From: an uncultured Peptoniphilaceae bacterium
Lineage (GTDB): Bacteria; Bacillota; Clostridia; Tissierellales; Peptoniphilaceae
Length of the DNA: 40,520 bases
Direction: 5' to 3'
Assembly: GCA_943912255.1 (NCBI GenBank)
Contig: CALTTP010000011.1
Location: forward strand, 1 to 40,520
The position numbers were made by a program, and so were the translations under genes. This document shows, in pieces, positions 16,739 through 25,147 of this stretch. Every line of letters starts with the position of its first letter. Within the stretch, counting starts at the first letter, position 1. The notes under the pieces were generated by a model. The model saw nothing but the letters and a program-made list of their open reading frames with translations. It searched no databases and had not been told where the DNA came from.

Positions 16739-16816
16739 ACAGCTCTAGTAATATTTTTATTTTTTCATTGAGTTAAACTCCGAGTAAGAAAGCCCGTTTT
16801 AAAACGGGCTTTTTTA
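16739..16816 (+). ncRNA. Candidate small RNA or attenuated leader
   Basis: A good promoter and a strong intrinsic terminator bracket about 78 nt with no open frame and no ribosome site. It could be a free small RNA or the attenuated 5' leader of yybS-gdpP-rplI-dnaB, 100 nt downstream. The cre-like site over the -35 hints at carbon control. This is prediction from sequence only. Confidence 0.45.
16789..16816 (+). terminator. Intrinsic terminator
   Basis: A 10-bp palindromic stem, AGCCCGTTTT with AAAACGGGCT, is followed by TTTTT. It lies before the yybS promoter. Confidence 0.9.
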
Positions 16817-16859
16817 CGTGGAGAAATTTATATGGAAAATACTCGAAACTTGGCAACTC

Positions 16860-16888
16860 TTCATAATATTCAAGGTATGTTGTATAAT
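16860..16888 (+). promoter_or_regulatory. Probable promoter of the yybS operon
   Basis: TTCATA, 17-bp spacer, TATAAT, ending 13 nt before the GGAGGTG ribosome site. The -35 is weak. Confidence 0.5.
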
Positions 16889-16913
16889 AGTATTAATTGT
16901 GGAGGTGTGAAGT

Positions 16914-17873
16914 ATCGATAATAAAGATATAAAACCAGACAATATTGAACTACTTGTTTCAGTATTGAGGTCAGTTACCTTTGGTATGTTGGCAACGGTA
17001 TTTCCCTTAGTATCCTTTTTATTGTTTTTTATGCCTGGTCCATCTATATGGCTTGGTGTAAAAAGGGGAGTAGTAAAGGGTGCTTTGTCTACTTTTATAG
17101 TTTCTATTGTTATGGGATTATTTGGTGGACTTCAATTTATGGGAATATATTTGTTGATATCCATGCCAATAGTTGTAATAACTGTGATTTTAATTAAAGA
17201 AAAGAAAGAAAATTGGAAGATTATTGGAATAAATATTTTAGCCTTAGTCATAATGGCTATAATTTTCTTAATCAATCTAACATTTATCCTTAAGATAGAT
17301 ATCGTAAGAGAAGTGAGTCTTTCTATTGATAAGATGGCACAAGAGGTAATAACTATAATTGAAAACGCAGGTATATCCAAATTTGTAGGTAACAAGGACA
17401 ATATTTTACAAATGGCGGATTTAGTTAAAATGAGTTTACCGGGAACATTAGTGGTTTCAGGGATATCATTGGTTGTTCTATCCTATATTTATGCCCTTAA
17501 TATGTTGAAAAAGGACAATTATAAGTTAGAACATAGACTAAGATTTATTGATCTGAGATTAGATATTAAGACGATTATTCCCCTTGCTATATTGGGATTA
17601 ATCCTTGGAGTAGCTTATTTGTTAAAATGGAAGTACTTTGATATATTGTTTGTAAATGCACTTTCAATTGTAGGATTTTTATTTATGATGGCGGGAATCT
17701 TTACTATTGATTACTTTTTTATCAATAGGATGCCAAAACCTCTTAGGTTTATAATACCAATTTTAGTGATTATTCTATTTGGAGGATCATATTTTTATAT
17801 GATTGTAGGATTGGTAGATATGTTTGTAAATTTCAGAAAGAGATTTAAAAGGATGGAAAATGAAAAAATTTAA
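16914..17873 (+). CDS. YybS family (DUF2232) membrane protein
   Basis: This polytopic membrane protein has about eight hydrophobic segments and stands directly before gdpP, as YybS does in other Firmicutes. Its function is not known. The start is unusual. GGAGGTG at 16901-16907 sits 8 nt (counting from GGAGG) before an in-frame ATC at 16914, with no ATG, GTG or TTG at that spacing. An in-frame stop at 16908 excludes anything earlier. The first standard start, TTG at 16965, has no ribosome site and would remove 17 residues, leaving 302. I list the ATC start (319 residues) as the better supported. It overlaps gdpP by 14 bp. Confidence 0.82.
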   Translation: MDNKDIKPDNIELLVSVLRSVTFGMLATVFPLVSFLLFFMPGPSIWLGVKRGVVKGALSTFIVSIVMGLFGGLQFMGIYLLISMPIVVITVILIKEKKENWKIIGINILALVIMAIIFLINLTFILKIDIVREVSLSIDKMAQEVITIIENAGISKFVGNKDNILQMADLVKMSLPGTLVVSGISLVVLSYIYALNMLKKDNYKLEHRLRFIDLRLDIKTIIPLAILGLILGVAYLLKWKYFDILFVNALSIVGFLFMMAGIFTIDYFFINRMPKPLRFIIPILVIILFGGSYFYMIVGLVDMFVNFRKRFKRMENEKI

Positions 17874-19872
17874 TATTTTTAATTTGGCAGATAAAGTGCC
17901 TTTCTACATTTTTATGATAATTTTTTCCATAGCCATATTCTACTACAATAAGGTTTTTGGGGTAATAGCCTTTGCTATAACTTGCCTATTAGCTTTTTAT
18001 GAAATCAGAACTCTTTCTGAGAAGAAGGAAGAATTGGAAGAATACATGGAAAACTTCAACGAGAAGTTCGATGAAGTCACAAGAAGAGCTATTTTTTCAA
18101 TGCCTTTTCCCTTGGTCATCTTAAATGATGCAGGTAAGATTATTTGGCATAATTCAAATTTCAAAAATCTTATTGACGAGGAAGAGCCAACTTTGAATTT
18201 GGAAATTTCAGAAGTTTTCCCAGAAGTTGATATGGATTCTCTGCCAGAGGACAATAAATTTATTCCCATTGAATACAAGGGTGATTTTTATAGGATGTTT
18301 ATAAACACTTTTGTGGACAGAAAGGCAGAAAAAAACGTACTATTATATATAGTGGAATATACTAATGAAAAAAATTTGGAGAATTTGCTCTTAGAAGAGT
18401 CAGTTTCTGTAATAAATTTAAATGTAGACAATTATGATGAATTAAGTGAAAATACCGATGATGGTAATAGACCTATGGTCTTTGCTAAGATTGATAGTAT
18501 AATCAATAACTTTGCATCGGAACATGAAGGGTTTGCCATTAAATATGAGCAAGAGGATTACACCATTGTAATGTCCTACAATAACTTGCTTAAGGCAATA
18601 AAGTCGAAATTTTATATTTTAGATGAGGTAAGGGAAATTGAAGAAGGTAATAGAATTCCTGCAACTTTAAGTATTGGTGTAGGTACTTTAGAAGAAAATC
18701 CCTTAGAGGCTCATAAATCCGCAAGAGCCTGTTTAAATATAGCTCTTGGACGAGGTGGAGACCAGGCCGTTGTAAAAATGGAAGACCATTTTGAATATTT
18801 CGGTGGGAAAAATCAATCTGTTTCTAAGAACTCTACAGTTAAGGCTAGGGTAATGGCAAATGGACTGATTAAATTGTTAGAACGCTCTGGCGATGTACTT
18901 ATTATGGGACATAAGAATCCAGATATGGACTCTTTAGGTTCTTGTCTTGGTGTAATGGAATTGGCTAAGAAGTTAAATAAGAACTTCTTCATTGTATTGA
19001 AGGAAATTACACCGGCAATAGAGAAGATTTACAACTCCCTTATGAAAAATTATCCTAATACAGAAGATTTTAATATAAAGGATATATTTATAAAACCTGC
19101 TGATGCTGTATATTTATGTAAAAAAGATTCGGTGGTTGTAGTTTTAGACCACCATAGAAAATCTAGTTCAGAAGCGCCTAAACTATTGGAAATTTCAAAA
19201 AATATTATTTTGATAGATCATCATAGAAGAAGTTCTGACTATATAGACAATGCTATATTAACCTATTTGGAGCCTCATGCTTCGTCAACTTCGGAGCTTA
19301 TAACCGAAATTTTATTTTACTCTTCAGATAGGATGAAGATTCCTAAGGTTATAGCTGAAGGCCTTTTAGCTGGTATAACTGTAGATACTAAGAATTTTAT
19401 TCTACAAACGGGGGTTAGAACTTTTGAAGCTGCTTCCATTCTTAAACGACAGGGAGCAGATAGTATAAAAGTAAGACAGCTATTTAGAAACGACATTAGT
19501 ACGGTTAGACAAAAAGGAGAAGTGGTTTATAGATCAGAGATTTATAGAGATAAAATTGCCATTGGTACCTTAGAGGAAGTTTCCGATGACAATATTTTAA
19601 TAGCGGCTCAAGCTGCAGATGAACTCTTAAATATGAATAATATTGAAGCTGCTTTTGTTGCAACTAAGCTTAAGAATAAAATTCATATTTCTGGGAGAAG
19701 TCTTGGGGATATATCCGTTCAGTTAATACTAGAAAAGTTAGACGGTGGAGGCCATTTAACTTCCGCTGGTACCCAAATGGATATTCCAATGAAGGAAGCC
19801 GTTGAAGAATTGAAGAAAGTAATAGATGAATATTTACAGGAGGATAAAGATGAAAGTAATATTGATAGATGA
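17860..19872 (+). CDS. gdpP: GdpP, cyclic-di-AMP phosphodiesterase
   Basis: GdpP hydrolyses c-di-AMP to pApA and so affects osmotic balance and cell-wall stress. The 670-residue protein has two N-terminal membrane segments (about 12-50), a PAS domain, and a degenerate GGDEF domain ending GRGGDQAVVK. The catalytic DHH domain has GHKNPDMDSLGS near 350 and LDHHRKSS near 429, and the DHHA1 domain has GGGHLTSAGTQ near 630. All metal-binding motifs look intact. It overlaps yybS upstream and rplI downstream (rplI starts within its last codons), so the genes are translationally coupled. Confidence 0.95.
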   Translation: MKKFNIFNLADKVPFYIFMIIFSIAIFYYNKVFGVIAFAITCLLAFYEIRTLSEKKEELEEYMENFNEKFDEVTRRAIFSMPFPLVILNDAGKIIWHNSNFKNLIDEEEPTLNLEISEVFPEVDMDSLPEDNKFIPIEYKGDFYRMFINTFVDRKAEKNVLLYIVEYTNEKNLENLLLEESVSVINLNVDNYDELSENTDDGNRPMVFAKIDSIINNFASEHEGFAIKYEQEDYTIVMSYNNLLKAIKSKFYILDEVREIEEGNRIPATLSIGVGTLEENPLEAHKSARACLNIALGRGGDQAVVKMEDHFEYFGGKNQSVSKNSTVKARVMANGLIKLLERSGDVLIMGHKNPDMDSLGSCLGVMELAKKLNKNFFIVLKEITPAIEKIYNSLMKNYPNTEDFNIKDIFIKPADAVYLCKKDSVVVVLDHHRKSSSEAPKLLEISKNIILIDHHRRSSDYIDNAILTYLEPHASSTSELITEILFYSSDRMKIPKVIAEGLLAGITVDTKNFILQTGVRTFEAASILKRQGADSIKVRQLFRNDISTVRQKGEVVYRSEIYRDKIAIGTLEEVSDDNILIAAQAADELLNMNNIEAAFVATKLKNKIHISGRSLGDISVQLILEKLDGGGHLTSAGTQMDIPMKEAVEELKKVIDEYLQEDKDESNIDR

Positions 19873-20296
19873 TGTTAAGAAATTGGGTCAAAAGGGAGAT
19901 TTAGTAAATGCTAAAACTGGCTATGCAAGAAACTACCTATTTCCAAACGGACTAGCTATAGAAGCTACAAAGGATAATTTGGCCAATTGGAAAGAAGAAC
20001 AAAAGAAAATTGAAGCTAAAAAGGAAAAAGAAAGAGAAGAAGCTTTCAAATTAAAAGATGAATTGGAAAGTTCAGGTATAGTTATAAAAGCTAAAGCTGG
20101 AGAAGGAGATAGACTTTTTGGAGCAGTTACTCCAATGGATATCTCTAAAGCCTTGAGAGAACAAAGAAACATCCAAGTTGATAGAAGAAAAATTGAACTT
20201 AAGGAAAATATTAGGAATATTTCCAGTGTTACAGTTCCTGTAAAACTTCATCACGAAGTTACTGCCTTCTTGAAAGTGGATGTTGAAAGGGAGTAG
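19850..20296 (+). CDS. rplI: 50S ribosomal protein L9
   Basis: The 148-residue protein has the typical L9 length. The N-terminal domain begins MKVILIDDVKKLGQKGDLV and includes GYARNYLFPNGLA. A charged connecting helix follows (about 45-75), then the C-terminal rRNA-binding domain. The ATG at 19850 follows CAGGAGG; an in-frame upstream start inside gdpP is less likely. It overlaps the end of gdpP by 23 bp and sits 1 nt before dnaB, the usual gdpP-rplI-dnaB order. Confidence 0.97.
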   Translation: MKVILIDDVKKLGQKGDLVNAKTGYARNYLFPNGLAIEATKDNLANWKEEQKKIEAKKEKEREEAFKLKDELESSGIVIKAKAGEGDRLFGAVTPMDISKALREQRNIQVDRRKIELKENIRNISSVTVPVKLHHEVTAFLKVDVERE

Positions 20297-20297
20297 T

Positions 20298-21656
20298 ATG
20301 GAAGAGAATTTGGAAACCAAGCTATTTCCAAATGACATAAATGCTGAGATGTCCGTTTTAGGGTCTATGATTTTAGATAAAAATGCCATAGATACTGCAA
20401 CGGGCATTTTAAAATATGATGATTTCTATGCGGGAAAAAATGCAGAGGTTTTTCGAGGAATAATAAATCTTTATGAAAAAGGTGAGCAGATAGACTTCAT
20501 TACCCTTTCTGATGAGCTTAAAAAAGAAGGTAAGTTAGATTTTGTAGGTGGCATTGAATACCTTATGTCTTTGACAGAAATGGTTCCAGGACCTACAAAT
20601 GTGCAGGCTTATGCTCAGATTGTAAGTGAAAAATCTACTTTAAGGTATTTAATAAGAACTGCTGATGAAATCATGAAGAAGTCATATGGAAATCAAGAAG
20701 CTATGGAAGTTTTGGAATTTGCAGAAAGTTCCATCTACAAGTTAAGTCAGTCCAATTCTAAGACGGATTTGGAAAAAATATCATTAATTTTAGGAAAGAC
20801 CTTGGATCAAATCAATGAAATGAGTTTAAAAGAAAGTGGAATTACGGGAATTACTACTGGGTTGACAGATCTTGACAAGCAGCTTTCAGGTTTCCAAAAG
20901 TCTGATTTAGTCCTAATTGCTGCAAGACCATCCATGGGAAAATCCACTTTAGCCTTAAATATGGCATTGGCTGCAGCACTTAGCAAGAAGTCTGTGGCAA
21001 TTTTCTCTTTGGAGATGAGCAAGATGCAACTTACCCAAAGATTTCTTAGTTCCCTATCTCATATAAACTTACAGGATATTATAAGCGGGAAAATTCCTGA
21101 AGATTCTTTTGAGACCTTGGGAAAGGCCATTAGTATTTTGGAAGAAGCTCCAATATATCTTGATGATACTTCTAGTATTTCCCTTACAGAACTTAGATCC
21201 AAGGCAAGAAGACTCTCTTCTAAAGAGGGACTGGATATTTTATTTATAGACTATTTACAGTTAATGACCGATGGCTCTGGACGAGGAGAGAATAGACAAC
21301 AGGAGATTTCCAATATATCTAGGGGGCTGAAGGGCCTGGCAAAGGAATTAAACTGTCCTGTAATTGCTCTGTCACAGCTTTCAAGAGCCGTTGAACAAAG
21401 GACTGATAAAAGGCCTATGCTTTCTGACATGAGAGAGTCAGGGGCAATTGAGCAGGATGCGGATATTGTTATGATGATATATCGTGATGATTACTACAAT
21501 CCGGAGACTACAGAAAGGCCTAATATTACGGATTTAATTATCGCAAAACACAGAAATGGACCTACTGGGTCAATACAGATGTACTTTAATAAGGAACATT
21601 CAAAATTTACGGATTTAGAATTTGAGTATACTGATGAAAATTATGGAAACGAATAG
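20298..21656 (+). CDS. dnaB: Replicative DNA helicase DnaB
   Basis: This is the hexameric helicase that unwinds DNA at the replication fork (called DnaC in Bacillus). The 452-residue protein has the N-terminal primase-binding domain (NDINAEMSVLGSMI) and a RecA-like domain with Walker A ARPSMGKST near residue 210. It also has LFIDYLQLM, the conserved SRAVEQR, and SDMRESGAIEQDAD. The ATG at 20298 directly follows the rplI stop, with AAGGGAG as ribosome site. Two loader genes, dnaD-like and dnaI-like, follow in the same operon. Confidence 0.96.
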   Translation: MEENLETKLFPNDINAEMSVLGSMILDKNAIDTATGILKYDDFYAGKNAEVFRGIINLYEKGEQIDFITLSDELKKEGKLDFVGGIEYLMSLTEMVPGPTNVQAYAQIVSEKSTLRYLIRTADEIMKKSYGNQEAMEVLEFAESSIYKLSQSNSKTDLEKISLILGKTLDQINEMSLKESGITGITTGLTDLDKQLSGFQKSDLVLIAARPSMGKSTLALNMALAAALSKKSVAIFSLEMSKMQLTQRFLSSLSHINLQDIISGKIPEDSFETLGKAISILEEAPIYLDDTSSISLTELRSKARRLSSKEGLDILFIDYLQLMTDGSGRGENRQQEISNISRGLKGLAKELNCPVIALSQLSRAVEQRTDKRPMLSDMRESGAIEQDADIVMMIYRDDYYNPETTERPNITDLIIAKHRNGPTGSIQMYFNKEHSKFTDLEFEYTDENYGNE

Positions 21657-22260
21657 ATGTTTAATTTCAGAAAATGAACTAACCATTGATAGATTGACCG
21701 TAGAAGATGCCCATAGTATGACAAACTGGGCCAATCATGAAAATGAGCTTTTTATTGATTATAATCTTGGGGGATATAGTAAAAACTTTTTAACCCTTTG
21801 GTATTACTCCAAAGGAATAGGATTTAGAAACAAGTACTACGGTGTTAAAATACATGGAGAATTAATAGGGTATATAGGGATTAAGGATATTAGTTATTTT
21901 AAAAAGGCTTCTGTTTTAGGTATAGTCTTTAATCCTGCCTATACTTCTCAAGGTTATGGTTATAGGGCTTTAAATTTGTTTTTGAAATATTATTTTGATG
22001 TTCTTAAAATGAAAGAGATGACTCTAGATGTCAATCTTTTTAATGAAAGAGCCATAAAACTATATAAAAAGCTTGGTTTTAAATACAAGTTTGAATACTT
22101 GAGCCTTTTTGAAAATCAACAAATAGATTTTGAAAATCCCCTTTATGAACAATATAGGGAATATTTTGTAATCAGTTCAGGAAAGATTTATTCAAAGATA
22201 CATTGTATGGCCCTAACTAAAATAGATTATGAGCTAGGAGCAGTAAAGAATGACTTTTAA
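21643..22260 (+). CDS. GNAT family N-acetyltransferase
   Basis: The product of about 205 residues has a GNAT fold: the acetyl-CoA loop region NPAYTSQGYGYRALNLFLKYYF, the preceding GVKIHGELIGYIGI strand pair, and the terminal LYKKLGFK. The substrate is unknown; RimJ/RimL-type N-terminal or small-molecule acetylation is possible. It overlaps the dnaB 3' end by 14 bp and the dnaD-like gene by 11 bp, so it is coupled to the replication genes. ATG codons at 21634 and 21643 are both possible; neither has a strong ribosome site. Confidence 0.82.
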   Translation: METNRCLISENELTIDRLTVEDAHSMTNWANHENELFIDYNLGGYSKNFLTLWYYSKGIGFRNKYYGVKIHGELIGYIGIKDISYFKKASVLGIVFNPAYTSQGYGYRALNLFLKYYFDVLKMKEMTLDVNLFNERAIKLYKKLGFKYKFEYLSLFENQQIDFENPLYEQYREYFVISSGKIYSKIHCMALTKIDYELGAVKNDF

Positions 22261-23020
22261 TATTGACAATTTCAATATAGATTTAGGGGAAACGCCAATA
22301 GAGAATCTTTTTTTAGACCTTTTTTTACCCTTGGCCTCAGGAGATGATGTAAAACTCTATTTATACTTATTTAGACAGGTATCAAAAGAGGGAAACGGAT
22401 TTAAATTCGATGAAAAAATTATTTCAAGGGATTTAAACATGACTAAGGATGAAATAGATTCTGGATTAAAACATTGGCTGGAAGAAGGAATAATTAAACG
22501 TAAATTAAAACCCGGAAGCAATGAGTATGAATATACTTTTTTATCCATAAGGGAGCTTCAATTGGGACAAAAATCTTTCTACGAATACGATAAAACAGAG
22601 GATAGTCCACGAACATTTAATGAGAATGCACAGATGTTTAATTGGATTGAAGACTTTCTCCAAGTTCCTCTTGGGCAAAATACCATAATAGAAATCACTG
22701 AATTTCAGCAAGAGACGGGAGTGGACTCGGAACTTATAAAAAAGGCTTTTGAATACTCCTTTGAGAAAAGGGATAAGAAAAATCCAAACTATGTAATGGG
22801 AATTCTAAAAAACTGGGTGGTTGACGGTATTAAAACCATAACTGACTACAATAAAATGCTGGAAGAGGAAAAAAATAGGAAGAAGAATATCAAAAAGAGA
22901 AGGTCTTACTATAGACCGCCTAAAAATGATGATGCCAATAAAAATATGGATGAAAGTCCTGAGATGATTGCTTTACGTAAGAAACTTCAAGAGAGACATA
23001 GGAATTTAAGCGATGAATGA
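22250..23020 (+). CDS. DnaD domain primosome protein
   Basis: The 256-residue protein combines an N-terminal winged-helix-like part (LYLYLFRQVS, then LNMTKDEIDSGLKHWLEEGIIKRK) with a C-terminal DnaD/DnaB-II domain. That domain is recognisable by KKNPNYVMGILKNW near residues 175-190 and is followed by a basic tail. In low-GC Firmicutes such proteins help load the replicative helicase at origins and restart sites. Its place between dnaB and the dnaI-like loader supports this. It overlaps the next gene by 8 bp. Confidence 0.88.
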   Translation: MTFNIDNFNIDLGETPIENLFLDLFLPLASGDDVKLYLYLFRQVSKEGNGFKFDEKIISRDLNMTKDEIDSGLKHWLEEGIIKRKLKPGSNEYEYTFLSIRELQLGQKSFYEYDKTEDSPRTFNENAQMFNWIEDFLQVPLGQNTIIEITEFQQETGVDSELIKKAFEYSFEKRDKKNPNYVMGILKNWVVDGIKTITDYNKMLEEEKNRKKNIKKRRSYYRPPKNDDANKNMDESPEMIALRKKLQERHRNLSDE

Positions 23021-23978
23021 ATTTGATAGAGCCGGTAAAATTTTAGAAAATAGAAGAAAAAAAATGGAAAATTTGCAGGAATTGAGACAGGAAGAAGTTT
23101 TTGAGAAAATTCCTGAGTATGAGAGATTAACCAAGGAAATATCCAAGGCCAATATCAATTATCTATATGAAATGAGAAAATCCGACAAGGGAAATAGTCA
23201 AAAATATCTTGAAATTGTAGAGGATTTAAAAGCTAAAAGGGTTAAATTACTGGAAGAAGCTGGCTTTCCAAAGGATTATACAGACAGGAAATATTATTGT
23301 AATATTTGCAAAGATACTGGAGAAGTAAATGGTAATGTGTGTAAATGTAAAAAGGATATTATAGTTAGTGAAAAGATAAAAAACGCCTCCTTACATTCTG
23401 GTGTGGAGGAAGAAAATTTTGAAAAATTTAATTTTGATATCTTTTCCGATAAGATACCCCAGGGAAAACCTGCAAGTCCTAGACAGCTTGTTAAATTTTA
23501 TTATGAAGAGTTTAAAAAATATTGTGATGAATTTTCTTCAGATTCTCCATCCCTATTTATTACTGGACCAGTGGGTACTGGGAAGACATATTTTTGCAAT
23601 TGTGTATCCCATGAACTATTAGCAAAAAATGTAAATGTTGTATATCTCACTTCTGCGGATTTGATGAAGAAACTGAGAAACTACAATCTAGGATCTTTTG
23701 ACTATGAAGAGACAAATAGGCAAGACTATCGATTAATTATGAACTCAGATTTACTGATTATCGATGATTTAGGGTCAGAACAGATAAGTACGTACAATGT
23801 TTCAAATCTTTTCAATCTTATAAATGAAAGAATAAATAAGAAAAAACCGGTGATAATTTCTACAAATATAAGTTTTATTGAAATAAGAGAATTATATGAT
23901 GAAAGGATATATTCTCGTCTTAAAACCTATGAACTCTACACCCTATACGGTGAAGATTTGCGAGGGGAAAGATTTTAA
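23013..23978 (+). CDS. DnaI/DnaC-type helicase loader ATPase
   Basis: This 321-residue AAA+ ATPase should load DnaB onto DNA. Its N-terminal helical part is followed by a Cys-rich zinc motif (CNICKDTGEVNGNVCKCKK, residues about 92-110), as in DnaI. Walker A is GPVGTGKT near residue 186, Walker B is LLIIDDLG near 247, and sensor-1 is IISTNIS. The C-terminus ends in RLKTYELYTLYGEDLRGERF. It closes the operon that starts at yybS or gdpP; the next gene has its own promoter. A short frame at 23401-23622 inside it is not a gene. Confidence 0.92.
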   Translation: MNEFDRAGKILENRRKKMENLQELRQEEVFEKIPEYERLTKEISKANINYLYEMRKSDKGNSQKYLEIVEDLKAKRVKLLEEAGFPKDYTDRKYYCNICKDTGEVNGNVCKCKKDIIVSEKIKNASLHSGVEEENFEKFNFDIFSDKIPQGKPASPRQLVKFYYEEFKKYCDEFSSDSPSLFITGPVGTGKTYFCNCVSHELLAKNVNVVYLTSADLMKKLRNYNLGSFDYEETNRQDYRLIMNSDLLIIDDLGSEQISTYNVSNLFNLINERINKKKPVIISTNISFIEIRELYDERIYSRLKTYELYTLYGEDLRGERF

Positions 23979-23982
23979 AAAT

Positions 23983-24011
23983 TTGAATTAGGACATGGAA
24001 ACTGGTACTAT
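23983..24011 (+). promoter_or_regulatory. Promoter of the ABC transporter operon
   Basis: TTGAAT, 17-bp spacer, TACTAT, with TGG giving an extended -10. It lies 47 nt before the first gene. Confidence 0.65.
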
Positions 24012-24019
24012 GGAATTAA

Positions 24020-24037
24020 TTCAAGTATTTACTTGAA
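24020..24037 (+). promoter_or_regulatory. Inverted repeat at the transcription start, likely operator
   Basis: TTCAAGT-ATTT-ACTTGAA is a perfect 7-bp inverted repeat with flanking ATTAA on both sides. It covers about +3 to +20 of the predicted transcript. It could bind a repressor or fold as a small hairpin. The regulator is unknown. Confidence 0.5.
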
Positions 24038-24057
24038 ATTAACAATGGAGGTATAAG

Positions 24058-25140
24058 ATGAAGAAAAAATTGATGATACTTTTGGTAGCTCTGTTACTAC
24101 TTGTTCCAGTAGCTTGTAAAAAAGCGGATGACAAGTCAACAGATGCTCCTGCTACTGATGGAGCAACAGATACTACTGAAAGTGCAAGTGGAGATGAAAA
24201 GTTAGACTTTGAAGGAAAGACTATGAATGTAGTAACAACTTCAGACTCTTATAAGGAACTTTTTGATGAATTTGCAAAGGAAACAAATGCGAAGGTAGAA
24301 TTTTTATCCATGAGTTCTGGAGAAGTTATCTCTAGAATTGAAGCTGAAGGTGGAAAGCCGATGGCAGACCTTTGGTTTGGTGGTGGAATTGACGCTTTTA
24401 TGGCGGCTAAGGACAAGGGACTACTAGAAGCCTATGTTCCTAAAGCGAAGGACACCGTAGATGAAAGATTCAGAGACCCTGAAGGATATTGGAATAGTAA
24501 GGGACTTACTGTTGTGGGATTTTTAGTGAATGAAAAGGCATTACAAGAAAAGGGACTAGAAACTCCAAAGACTTGGGACGACTTAGCAGATCCAAAGTAT
24601 AAGGGACAAGTTATTATGGCAAACCCTGCAATTTCAGGAACAAACTATGCAGCAGTAAAAGCTTTGTTAGACACAAAGGGAACTGAAGAAGGTTGGGATT
24701 ACCTATCTAAACTAAATGACAATATAGAATTTTATGGTAAAAGAGGTAAGGATCCTGAAGAAAAGACTGTTTCCGGGGAATTTAATATTGGTATAATTCC
24801 AGCTGACAAGAAGTCCTTTGATGTAGCAGAAGAAAACGACCTAAAGGTTGTTTATCCTGAAGATGGTATTCCTTGGGTACCAGAAGGAGTTGCTATCTTT
24901 AAAGGTGGAGATGGTACAGAAATTGCCAAGGCATTTATAGACTTTATGTTAAAGCCAGAAAATCAAGCTAAATTAGCTAAATTGGACGGTAAGGATTCTT
25001 CACAAATGATAGTTAAAGATGTTGAAGGATTTGATTTGGGACTTCCTGAAGATAAATTAATGGACATTGACATTTCAACTTTTGGTTCACAAAGGGAAGA
25101 AATCTTATCTAAATGGGAAGAGATGACAAAGGATAAATAG
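24058..25140 (+). CDS. Ferric-iron-type ABC substrate-binding lipoprotein
   Basis: The 360-residue extracellular binding protein has lipobox PVAC (Cys20) and then a Thr/Asp/Ala-rich linker to about residue 45. The two-lobe SBP fold is of the FbpA/AfuA/PhnS class (LWFGGGIDAF, then KTWDDLADPKYKGQVIMANPA, and IPWVPEGVAIFKG). The class includes binders of Fe3+, hexose phosphates and 2-aminoethylphosphonate. Iron is the default reading because of the fused permease, but the Tyr pair of FbpA is not obvious, so the ligand is uncertain. It is first in a three-gene operon, with a possible operator upstream. Confidence 0.85.
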   Translation: MKKKLMILLVALLLLVPVACKKADDKSTDAPATDGATDTTESASGDEKLDFEGKTMNVVTTSDSYKELFDEFAKETNAKVEFLSMSSGEVISRIEAEGGKPMADLWFGGGIDAFMAAKDKGLLEAYVPKAKDTVDERFRDPEGYWNSKGLTVVGFLVNEKALQEKGLETPKTWDDLADPKYKGQVIMANPAISGTNYAAVKALLDTKGTEEGWDYLSKLNDNIEFYGKRGKDPEEKTVSGEFNIGIIPADKKSFDVAEENDLKVVYPEDGIPWVPEGVAIFKGGDGTEIAKAFIDFMLKPENQAKLAKLDGKDSSQMIVKDVEGFDLGLPEDKLMDIDISTFGSQREEILSKWEEMTKDK

Positions 25141-25147
25141 GTGAACA

